Assembly: GCA_037833965.1 (NCBI GenBank)
Contig: AP031355.1
Span: 30,715,501 to 30,779,500, forward strand
Direction of reading: 5' to 3'
Length of the DNA stretch: 64,000 bases
Source of the DNA: Marchantia polymorpha subsp. ruderalis
Lineage: Eukaryota; Streptophyta; Marchantiopsida; Marchantiales; Marchantiaceae
Part shown: positions 1 to 10,102 of the stretch, piece by piece
Position numbering within the stretch: the first letter of the stretch is position 1
Layout: each line of letters opens with the position of its first letter
Notes under the pieces: generated by a model
What the model was told of the DNA's origin: nothing
Databases searched by the model: none
What the model saw: the letters and a program-made list of their open reading frames with translations, nothing else
Position numbers and translations under genes: made by a program

Positions 1-279
1 TTAATCAAATAGCGTATTTTGTTGCTACTATTGTTGCTTATATTTAGCTTTTGTGATTCATTGAGCTATGTACTACTGCAAAGTTTAATTCAAATTAATG
101 CAAACACTATCAAGTGTAAAGACATATAAATTGTTGTTTTTTCTTGTTTAGATTTTAACCATAGTCTGCATCAACAAAATCTAGCAAATCTTTGACAGTC
201 TTATAAAATATCATAAAAAAGACATAGTATTAAGTTATTTCAAGGTATTTGAGATTTCACATTATATCTTCATAATTCA

Positions 280-1030
280 GTTTACTTAGATTTGACATAG
301 AGTTATTCTTTATAGAGATTTCATAGAGCACTATTAGACATAATGCATATTTATCAAATACATACAACTGCATTCTAACTTGTTATAATAAAGTGATAGC
401 ATATTATCCTTTCAACACCATGGATTAATCATTGATCTCCAAAAGCTTCAAATTGTTGCTCAAGAGTTCAATTTTTTTTAAAATTTTTTCATATTAAATA
501 TGTCAACCACATCTTGAATGTTGAATATACGTATAATAAATTAAGCATAAATTTTTTTTCTAAGTAGTATGAAAACTCTTAATTAATATCCTCTATAACA
601 TATTCAAATCTTTCAACTTGAATATAACATTGTTCTTGATGAAATTTTACAATCTTTACGTTCTTCTAATTAAAAATTACTTTAATTTATATAATCATTG
701 AATTAATGTATAAACTAACTTCTCTTGATCTTTATACTCAAAGTCAACTAATTGTGTCATGTAAATATTGTTTTCCCAAAAATCAAAGAAAAAACATTGT
801 GATTGCATCCATATTATCTTTAACTGCAATAGATTTATGCTTATTATAGCATAAGCTATTATAAGTGATAAAACTTTGTAGTTTACATTTTCGTCTTCTG
901 CAAAATCCTTAGCCATCAACCTTGTTTTAAAGATAATAATCCTGTTGTGCGTTGGATTTATCTTCAACATGTACATGGATTTGATATGAATCAAAGCTAA
1001 ATTTTTGAAAGCTTCATTATCTTTCAAGTC
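280..1030 (-). pseudogene. Ty1/copia reverse transcriptase relic
   Basis: The minus-strand frame at 695-1027 reads like the start of a copia-type reverse transcriptase. It has an F-K-T-R-L-M-A-K-D-F stretch (family: YKARLVAKGF), then a hydrophobic stretch, then N-N-I-Y-M-T-Q (family: EEIYMEQP) and a segment ending L-V-Y-T-L. Order and spacing fit the family, but the active-site YVDD region further along is not recognisable. Flanking sequence down to about 280 is AT-rich and full of stops. This is a decayed internal fragment without visible LTRs. Identification rests on motif order only. Confidence 0.5.
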
Positions 1031-1378
1031 TTATTATCAAGCAGGAATTATATGTTACGTTTCAAAGCAATATATTATTAAATTTCATTCAAAAAATTTT
1101 ATTTCTTTCCAATATTTTTTTCAACAAAAATACATTGCCATCACCATATTTAGTTTCAATATCACGAGATCTCAGAATGAATAAATGAGCTGATATTGGA
1201 TATCTTGTGGAAGTTTTATAAATTTCCTACATAAAAATTCTTACTGAATAATTTTGATTGATCTTTATCAATGTATGTATGTTTGAATCTCTCAATATAT
1301 TATATTTTCATTTCAAATTTCTAAAAACATATGCTTCATCAAGTTAGGAGTTTTTCGTTTATCACATGATTTAATCTC

Positions 1379-2183
1379 AATGATGTAATTTTTAATTACA
1401 TCCATGGGTCAAAATTTATTCTTGTTCGCAAAGCGGGATGAATAATCTACTCTTCAAGAATTAAGATTTCAACTGTTTGCTTTCAAAACAAAATATAAAA
1501 TCTCTCAAATGTGCTAAAAGTAAGCACTATTTATACATCATGAGAAGAAAAATGTTTATACCTTAAGCTGAATGACTTCTTCTTAGCGCTCATTGTTTCT
1601 TCTGTTATTTCATCATAATAGTTAAATAATCACTTATAACTATTTTAAACGTTTTTTTTGGATAAATGATTTATAAAAAAATAATTAAGATTCCTTTTAT
1701 TTTTTAAACTTTATGCATGTAATCCTTAAATTTTGTTTTTAAAAAATGATTTCTTAATATGGTTCTGATGGAATGATAAAGATTATGAAAATATTAAATC
1801 TAGAGGTAGATCCTAGTCTAAAAATAATTCTTGTACACAAAAAATTTTGATGTATCAAATCTGACAATGTTGGTCAATTAAAATTATCCTACGGAAATCA
1901 TAGATACTGAAATCCTTAGGCCAATGTTATTCAAGATATTTCAATACTCAAAGCATACTTTTCTCGATAATGGACTATGAAGCCACAATTTTCGCTAAAT
2001 AATTCATGGAAAAATGATAATGATGTATAAATAGTGCTTAATGTTAGCACATTTGAGAGTTTTTATATCTTGTTTTGAAACCAAACAGTTGAAACCTTAA
2101 TTCTTGAAGAGTAGATTTTTAGTCCCGCTTTGCTAACAAGAGTAAATTTTGACCCATGGATGTTTTAAGAATTACATCATTGT
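1379..2183. repeat. Long inverted repeat (fold-back element)
   Basis: Left arm 1379-1540 is nearly the reverse complement of right arm 2031-2183, for example TTATACATCA at 1531-1540 against TGATGTATAA at 2031-2040, and ATCCATGGGTCA against TGACCCATGGAT near the outer ends. The arms are about 155-160 bp with small indels and enclose a 490-bp AT-rich spacer with no reading frame. The structure fits a fold-back or MITE-type non-autonomous element. I could not identify a clean target duplication. Confidence 0.75.
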
Positions 2184-2365
2184 GAATTATCTTGTATATA
2201 TTATATTGACATATTTTTGCGTGTTACTTTCTATATTTTATTCCCCAATTTCTTGCTTGCACACTAAAGAATTCAAACTCTATACATTCATATAATAGAA
2301 TAGCCTCGGGATCTTCATAGATTGGTAACACAGTCACATCGTGACGGAGTTATTCGTCGTTCAGT

Positions 2366-2711
2366 CAAAGGGACGATAGGTACTGCAATGATCAAAAATT
2401 AAATATGAGCAAAATAATATATACGCTTCTCTGATTAACATTCCTGACTATTCTAATTTGATATTCTACATGATCATGTTCAAATCGACATATTCGCTTG
2501 ATGGGACCCCATCAAGAACATATTTGCTTGATGGGACCCAAAGGGACGATAGGTACTGCAATGATCAAAAATTAAATATGAGCAAAATAATATATACGCT
2601 TCTCTGATTAACATTCCTGACGATTCTAATTTGATATTCTACATGATCATGTTCAAATCGACATATTCGCTTGATGGGACCCCATCAAGAACATATTTGC
2701 TTGATGGGATC
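2366..2711. repeat. 173-bp tandem duplication, two units
   Basis: Unit 1 (2366-2538) and unit 2 (2539-2711) are almost identical and both start CAAAGGGACGATAGG. Each unit contains the small palindrome CTTGATGGGACCCCATCAAG. The second unit also forms the left arm of the inverted-repeat element beside it, so the duplication probably copied that element's outer end. Confidence 0.85.
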
Positions 2712-3430
2712 CATCAAGTTTCGTTTTACTAGATGGGACCCCAAAGATGGCACACATCTGAATGTTCTAGTGTGAACAGACGGTGCTGCCTTGTATTTGT
2801 TCTGGGTCCCCAAAGGTTTGTTGCCTTCTCTTGCTATCAGCGTGGAAATCAGACGCAAGCATTCTGATATAGGTTCATTGCACCTATTTCTACGGTGCGA
2901 CTCTGACATTGATGAATTTACATCCAGCGCGGTTTGAGTACTTCTAAGCTCGGCGCAAAGAGGGGTGGCATGAGTTCGAAAAGAGAATCCCGCAGTCGCG
3001 TTCTTGAAGCAGGTGCAAAGATTGGCGCATCTAACTGGGGAAAAAGGCAGGCTCGATTGGGCTGGTATAGTTTGGTTCGGTCGTGGGAAAGTGAGAGAGA
3101 TTGGCATTGGGGTTGTGGAAGTGAAATGGCAGACCAGCTAAGGGCATTTGTCGCCCTGAGCTCTGCACCTGCTTTGAATCTCCAGCACTCGCCCAAGGGT
3201 TTCAGTCCACTCTGTGGTCTGATCCCCCGTCGAAATTCTCACTCTGCTGCTACCTCGCGGAAGTTGAATTTAGTTTCAAATACAAGAACATATCAATATT
3301 AGAACATTTATTAGAGCTCATCGATGGCACACCGTCCGTGGGGTACCATCGTGTAAAACGAAACTGGATGGGTCACATCAAGCAAATATATTCTTGATGA
3401 GGTCCCATCAAGCAAATATCTCTATTCAAA
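2655..3430. mobile_element. Inverted-repeat element with ~90-bp arms
   Basis: The left arm (about 2660-2748) and right arm (about 3336-3424) are imperfect reverse complements sharing ATATTTGCTTGATGGGACC, CATCAAGAA, and AGTTTCGTTTTAC in the same order. The enclosed 590 bp has higher GC and overlapping reading frames on both strands, none with a recognisable domain. The design resembles a non-autonomous DNA transposon with long TIRs carrying unrelated sequence, but the family is not established. Confidence 0.55.
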
Positions 3431-3673
3431 TCCTTTCCGCATTGAGGATGAGCATGAGTTCAAATTTTATGTTTAGCTTGATTTGAGCTGAGTATTTTCC
3501 CTTTTTTTCTAAAATCATTTGGTTCTGAATTGAAACTTAAGGACTCAAACTCCCGTTAGGATACCCTTCCTCACCCATAATAGTGTTCATAATGGCCTTG
3601 AAGCAGACATGTTAAGATTTATAAATGTCGATATGATATTATGGGTAACTCTTATTACTGATTTCTATGATTT

Positions 3674-5844
3674 TGTAATAACCCACTAAAGGCTAAAACT
3701 GCAATATAGTGGTAGAAAGGTCAAACCCACAGGGACAGAGGAACACACAGGGTACAAAGTGTCACATTTAACAGACTATTGAGGAGTTTGAATTCTCAGG
3801 CGACTGTCACTCCCAGAAATACTGCAAGTGTTCACTCGGAACTCACTCGGAGGTCGCACAGTGTAGCGTACAACACACACACACACATACACACCTCAAA
3901 CTACAGAAACACAACCCAGAGATCGGTTAGGACCTCTACTCAAGATTTCAGGGGGAAAGTCTCTTGCGAGTACACCCAGCGAAGCTGCGGGTAGTGACTC
4001 CCAACTCCGGCTTTTACAACCCTTCCACTAGCTTTCTGCTAGTGTAGAGAACCTGGGTTGGACTTCCTACTTCGGATCGAAGTCACTCACACGCGGTGAA
4101 CAACACGCTCAACTCACAAAACGCGCAGAGAACACAGGTCCGCACGGAAGGACTCACTGAGAAACGTTTCAGTAACACACCATAACAGTCTATTGAAGAG
4201 TTTGAATTCTTAGGCACTTGTCATTCCCAGAAATACTACAGGGGTTACCCTGAAGGCACCTGCTGCAACGTAACCTGAATTTACAACCAAGGCTTACACG
4301 AAGTAGCAAAACTTCACTTTGGCATTAAGGGGAAAAATCCTGAAGGAGTACAATCAGGAACAATCACTCGAAAGTGTAGGGGCGAAACTGTTCAAGTATC
4401 TAACTCGTCACTGGCTCTGAGAATCGGCAATCACCCGCAGGTGTAGATCCGAACTACTCAAGTCTCTAACCAATGTACTAGCTCTGAACATTCGGCCCAA
4501 GGCCTTCAGCTACAAAATGCGGAACGCCAAGGTGTAGCGCCTCTTGCGTGGTGACAGGACTTAAGTACACAAACACGCAGAGAAAATGAGTTCCTGATCT
4601 GCACTTCCGAAACTGGGAAAAATCCCAAGGCAAGATGCCTTGAACTACTTTATACCTTCTAAGTCCTAACTAGCACTACACTGCACTATGCTATGCGCCT
4701 GCACGGAACCACGCTACACTACACTCCGCAGAACCTGTGCTTCGCCTCCTACGCGACGGACTGCCGCGCACTAACTCTCTACCCTGCCAGTCTTCAGCTC
4801 GACTGCGCAGTCCCAATCGCCGCAACACCGCGGAAACCTCCGTCTCAAGGGTGGCCATGGTGTCTCGCGCCTTCGACAGAAAAGAATCCAGCTTCTTCGC
4901 CACTCTCCGCCGACTCCGACTATCACCTGTCAACAACCCAGCTGCACGAAGCTCTAACTCACGCAGTGTGAGTTTCTCCTGCGGCGCCACTTCCCAATAG
5001 GCGTAGCCCTTGAGGCAGTGTGTGACTCGCCTCGCCATCTCTTCCTTCGTGCGATCTGCCTCTCGCAAGCGATCGTCTTCAATTACTACCAACTGTGATT
5101 CGGCCTCCGCACGCTGTGCTCTCAATTCTCCGCACTCGGATTGCAGCCTGCGGATTAATTCCTCATCCGCCTGTCGTGCGAGCTGACACTGCTCCAACAA
5201 CCGCGTCTGTCGCACGAGCTCCTCTAACAAATTCCGATTCTAAGCCTGCTCAGAAATCAGTGCTTCCGTGAGCTTCACCTGCTCCTTGGTGAGCTCTTCC
5301 AGTCGCCCATCCTTCAACTTGTCGAAGTGTTTGTAATATTTCTGATTGAGGTTGTACTGACCCCACATAGGCGGCATTCTCGGCGGACTACCCGCCTATG
5401 TCAAACCCTATTTCGCCTATGCGTAGGCGAACTTTCCTCGCCTATGCGTAGGCGAAGGTCTTCGTATCTTTCGACCGTCACAATTCCCTGAATTCTCATC
5501 CGTTCTAGGCGTTCTTGGGCTCGTTAGAACCAGCGCGTCAAGTTCTTTCCAACGAAACCCTAACCAAGTCAAGGCGTTTGGGAATTGATTAGATTCTGAG
5601 GGATTTCACTAGCGCCGAAGGCGGATTATGCGCCTTGCGCCGAAGCAGTACTCCTTCAGAGCCCGTCGTTTAGAGCGGCGTCTGTCCCAGACGTTGCGCC
5701 CAACACCTGGATTCTTCGAGATTCTCCGAGATCATCCAGTTCCACTCTATTTTGATGCACCGATGGCTATTTACACCGCTGCCGCGGTACAGTTTTCCAA
5801 AAATGTTTTAAATTCCGCAAAAATACCAAAAGTGGGGTACCACA
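3674..5844 (-). mobile_element. Family R element, copy A (internally deleted)
   Basis: The element begins TGTAATAACCCAC at 3674 and ends GTGGGGTACCACA at 5844, the same termini as the full-length copies. Flanking pentamers GATTT (3669-3673) and GAGTT (5845-5849) match at 4 of 5 positions. At 2.17 kb it keeps the 3' untranslated modules, the last part of the coding region and the extreme 5' leader. Everything between the coiled coil (about 5350) and the leader has been deleted. Orientation is set by its reading frame. Confidence 0.85.
4691..5340 (-). pseudogene. Family R protein, C-terminal coiled coil only (copy A)
   Basis: This encodes the last ~215 codons of the family R protein: a heptad-like coiled coil rich in Q/E/R/L, an arginine-rich D-S-R-S-R-R-R-V segment, and a conserved tail ending W-F-R-A-G-A. 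An in-frame TAG at 5240-5242 interrupts the coiled coil where copy D has a CAG glutamine codon. Copy E carries the same stop at the same codon. The gag-like half is absent because of the internal deletion. Confidence 0.8.
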
Positions 5845-5849
5845 GAGTT

Positions 5850-6538
5850 ATTCAAGCCACGAATTTGATGTTCTGCATGGGGCCATCTGCTTTAGTGAGG
5901 TTTATCTAATATCGGGCCGACAATCAAAATCCTAGTCCTTTCGGTCGAATTTTTAGATTATTTTTGTCTTGTTCCTATCCATATATTGTGTGTAGTTCTT
6001 CTATGTTTTGTAGATTGATATGAATCTTCCTTCAGACCGTCGATGATGAAGTAGTGACAATGATCCGCGACCATTCCCCTTCGGACGTTGTGCCATATAT
6101 GGGGCTTTCTTACCCCACTCATTGTTTTGTCATGGCCGATCGTTTTGTCTTTGCTCATCCTCAATCCTCTCCTCTTCCGCATGCGGGCAATGAAAGCCTA
6201 GTTACGATGGCCTTCCAAAGAGATGCTCGGGTTCGAAGGTCACATCACGTCCGCAGGAAGCAGAGGGAGATGACATGAGAAGACACTTCATTTGGGGTAC
6301 TGCATTTCATATAAATTTTCCTTCCTTTCGTTTTGGTGTGTCACAGCTTGTTTTAAGATCAGACTAAAACGAGAAGATTTGCAATCGGCTGTTTTTTTCC
6401 TAAGCTATTCGCAGTCTTCGAGCAGGATCTACGGATAGTAGTAGCGTCGAGCTGAAGCTTCACCTTCATCGAGCTAGCATTTCGATCTCTGTTAGCAACA
6501 ACATTTAGCTGGAAGATTTTCATCTAGAGCTCTGTAAG
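5850..6538. other. Intergenic; probable upstream region of the 6539 gene
   Basis: This gap lies between family R copy A and a predicted first coding exon. Short frames on both strands show no domain. It probably contains the promoter and 5' untranslated region of the downstream gene. I see no clear TATA box. Confidence 0.35.
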
Positions 6539-8731
6539 ATGCCGAGAAGAGGATCATATCACAGGAAAGGTAAGTATTGTTCTCAAACTCCACAGAATGA
6601 TCCCGGTTCAATATTCACTTCACTGTTTGCAAATTATTGCATTCTCAACAAGGTTCAAAGCTTACACAAAAGCGACCGGGTCATATGCATTTCACAGCCA
6701 GTAGTTTCCCTGTAGTCGACCAAATAATGCGTCTGATTGCGGGTGGACGACATGTTACCTCTATTTCTTACTCATAGACAGGAAAATGATCCATCTTTGA
6801 TCTCGATTGCAGATAGGTGTTGAAAGCTCTCGTCGCTTCTTATGCTCCAAAAGGTCGTGAAAGTCCACACTTTAGGTTTTATATTGCACTCGTTCCGAGC
6901 TACTGAGTCTTTGTTAAGGTCAAGCATTTGTTGTAGCAGTGATAGAATTTTGATTATAGATCCCTCTGCTCAATTTACTAACTTCGTATTGCATCTGCGT
7001 GTTCAAGTCCTGAAGTCTGGTATCTGACAAAACGTCTCCATGGTTTCTGGATTTTGAGAACACAGCAAAGGCAGGAAGATCCAAATATGTTGAACCATTG
7101 ATGGTAGGAATGAATTCTACCGATTCTGAAGTTCAGCGACCCAACAATATTGCACCATGCAACGATGGAGTGTTTCCTTTCCAATCTGAAGTTCAGCGAC
7201 CCAACAATAGTGCACCATTCGACGATGGAGTGTTTCCTTTCCAATCTGAAGTTCAGCGACCCAACAATAGTGCACCATTCGACGATGGGGTGTTTCCTCC
7301 CCAACATGAAGTTTGGCGATCCAACTATATTGCACCATACGACGATGGAAAGAGTTCTATCTATGAATCTAAATCAATCGATCATTGGAATGATGATTAT
7401 GATGAAAGTAGATGGAATAATGGACGAGGATACGGCTACTGGACTTCGGACTCAGAGGACAACTACCCACCTCCTGACTTCACAACTGGACTCGCACCTC
7501 CTGAAGACGACGCAACTGTGCTGACAACTGCTGAGGCACCTTCCAACGAGGCCACACATGTTGTCACACCTGTTTACACACCTGCTGAAGATCTGAACTT
7601 TAAATCCATCCATTCGTTAAAATCTAATCCGGAGGAAAAAGAGAAGAAAATTCCGCACTTCCAGATGAAGAATACGATATCTCACATATGCAATGAATTA
7701 CAAGAGTATGAAACATTTCAAGGTAAGGAGTTAACAAGACATCGTCACACGCCGAAAGGTTGCAGCTCTTGTATTTCGACCAAATTCGAAATCAAAAGCG
7801 ACGGAACAAAGACTTGGGAGATAGTTCTGTCAAGTACGCAGAAGCTTTCAAATAGTTCTGTTAATGCCGCCATCAACCATGTAGAACAAGTTCTGAAGAC
7901 GTCGCAGGTGGGCCTGTCTTCATCCCTTTTTAGTCCCTCTGACTTCTAGAACATTTGATAGTGTATAGTGAGGATCTGTTACCAGTGTAGGTAGAAACAT
8001 TCACATTAGAAAGGATCGTACGTACCTTCCAAATTAAACTGTAGAGATATAGCACCTCCTTCGGTGCTGTTCAGTTGGTCGATCTCCGCATGTTGAACAG
8101 GTCCGCCAAATTAGATCCTGAGCTAAGAACTGAGTAAATTTTCTCAATCCAGGGCCCGGAGGCTCGGACCTTGGGCAATATTTCTGGAGCCTCCGACAGC
8201 CAAAAGATTGAGGTTCGCCACACCAGGAACTCGGAGATGACGCGTCATGATTATGAAATCGCAATCTTTGAAAGCAAGGGTGAAATAAACCATGAAGGTT
8301 CAGCTAAGGCTGTGATCGACTCTCCCCAGATAACTCCAACCCCTAATCCGTGTATAACCAAGGCAGACGTCACTCAGCGAAACATTCCTCACCCTGCACC
8401 ATCTCATGCCGAGAGAAATGTAGAAGATTCATGCGTAGAAAATTATAAGTCGTGGAAGGAGTTTCGTGGACGGAGAGGAGGAGGCTGTATGGGACACCAA
8501 CGTGTATCATTTTGTTTCGAGGGAGAGACACCTGATGCCTCGTATGAGCTTGTTGACCGGCTTGGATCCGTAGACATCAATAAGGCAGAAAGTGAACTCG
8601 TAGGACCTGGCTATAGAGAGCCTCACCCTGTGAAAGCCATCAGGGCCAAACGACTCCGTAAGGTAATAATAGTTGACAAGCATTTGAACCGACTAATTTC
8701 GTATCATGCTGTTGGTACCCGCCTTCATTGA
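6539..8731 (+). CDS. Unrecognised spliced gene with 20-residue tandem repeats
   Basis: I predict at least three exons. Exon 1 is 6539-6569, starting ATGCCGAGAAGAGG and ending at a strong donor (G|GTAAGT). Exon 2 is 7075-7907, after AG at 7073-7074, with the frame kept through the junction. Exon 3 starts at 8153, after a pyrimidine-rich tract ending CCAG, and joins exon 2 in phase 0. It either ends at the stop at 8731 or splices on from a possible donor near 8662 to sequence at 9135-9564. Exon 2 begins with three 60-bp repeats and a diverged fourth encoding the 20-residue unit S-E-V-Q-R-P-N-N, followed by an acidic, Pro/Thr-rich stretch. Exon 3 is hydrophilic and ends in a basic segment. I recognise no known domain, catalytic motif, signal peptide or membrane segment. 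Splice choices are inferred from consensus and frame only. Confidence 0.45.
7128..7352 (+). repeat. 60-bp coding tandem repeat
   Basis: Units begin GAAGTTCAGCGACCC at 7128, 7188 and 7248, with a diverged fourth from 7308 (GAAGTTTGGCGATCC). The period is exactly 60 bp, so the reading frame is preserved. Units 2 and 3 are nearly identical, implying recent duplication. Confidence 0.9.
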
Positions 8732-10097
8732 TTTGCTTGGTCGGAACATTAGTTGTTGTTCTCGTCACTTAGTTCTCCGTTGACTTCTTTGCCTTCCTGA
8801 TATGTGGGCATTCAAGTTGATCATTGAATTCTTACGTGGTTGAATTCTTGGATACAGCTAGCCATGTAATATACAGTATTGTTAATTTAGTGGCAGAAAA
8901 CTTCTGACCTACTTTGGCTTCCTGCAACATGTTGACAGGGAAGAGTGGAGTATTATGTCAAATGGTAGGTGGTTTTCTATTTCCACTTTTCATGACATTA
9001 CTTTGGATACAGTTCACAAAGTTTCTTCTGGTCTTTGTTGCTTGAGTGTTCAATGATCACAAGTCTATGTATATTCAAACTAGAATCTGAGCTGGAAACT
9101 TCCTTAATAGTCTAGTTGTTTTTTTTTTTTTGGCGTGACCCGGTTGGTTCAAAGTAATGAGCTACATAGGTTGACTCCTATATTAAACCTATCGTCCTAT
9201 CTATCCAATTACAGGTTAAATGAATCTGGGTTTACACCGGCCACTTGGGAGCCACATCAGAACTTTCGAGATTGTGAATGCCTCGAAATTTTCGAGAAGA
9301 AATGCGCTGCTTTCATTGCAGCGGACAGATTGAAGGTGGCAGGAAAAGATCGGGGCACTTCAAACTTCAAAGTCAATACCAATGCAGGAGATCGGCGATC
9401 ATGGGAACCCGAAGAATCAAATTAATGTCCACGATGTTGCTTGTCACTGCGCACACATGATCTGCCCATCCTATTTTCTACTTTTTTGCTTCCCTTCAGC
9501 TGTTATTTGTTTGTGGACCCCATTCCTCGCAGAAAAATTGATACAAGCTAAAACTTCGTCTTAGTAGTATCTTTGACCGCCATACACCCACTGCACTCAG
9601 AGGAGCACACATACAGTCTTAATGCTAAGTGTATCAATTTGTTTTGTTTGATAATGGAACTTTTTTTCATCGCTACTTTGTAACAGATGGGCAATTTCAT
9701 AAAATGGACATCAAATGGTGTGGAGAGTTGACCTTCTTTCAGTTGATAGAATACTGATATTGAGAAAGGTAAGCTACAGCAACGAGAAAAGGTGACATGT
9801 AAGAATATCTCTCGGATATTTCTCGGAAGAGGTGGAAGAAGAATATCTCGTAAGAATATCCGAGAGACAATTAGACGCAGAAGAAATGTAGTGACGTTAC
9901 TTGAAATCTCTAGAACAGATTTACGACTGGAGAAGTCGGAATTTATATATAATCAAAATTTGAGGGAGATAGTGCTGAAATGCAAAACTTGTCTGTCAAC
10001 ATTGGATCGGAGCATATTCATACCCTGTACTTCTAAGAAAGTACAATAACTGTCGTGACCGGAGTACTTCAAGAAACAATGTAGCAAAATTGACTTC
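8732..10097. other. Possible 3' exons of the preceding gene; otherwise no gene seen
   Basis: A plus-strand open stretch at 9135-9425 and one at 9382-9564 follow a long T-tract and plausible acceptors (ATTACAG at about 9213, CAATGCAG at about 9384). They could be later exons of the gene starting at 6539, but I could not find a fully consistent frame chain. The rest, to 10097, shows short frames only, including a basic 85-codon frame at 9792-10049 without any recognised domain. Confidence 0.3.
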
Positions 10098-10102
10098 TAG
10101 TG

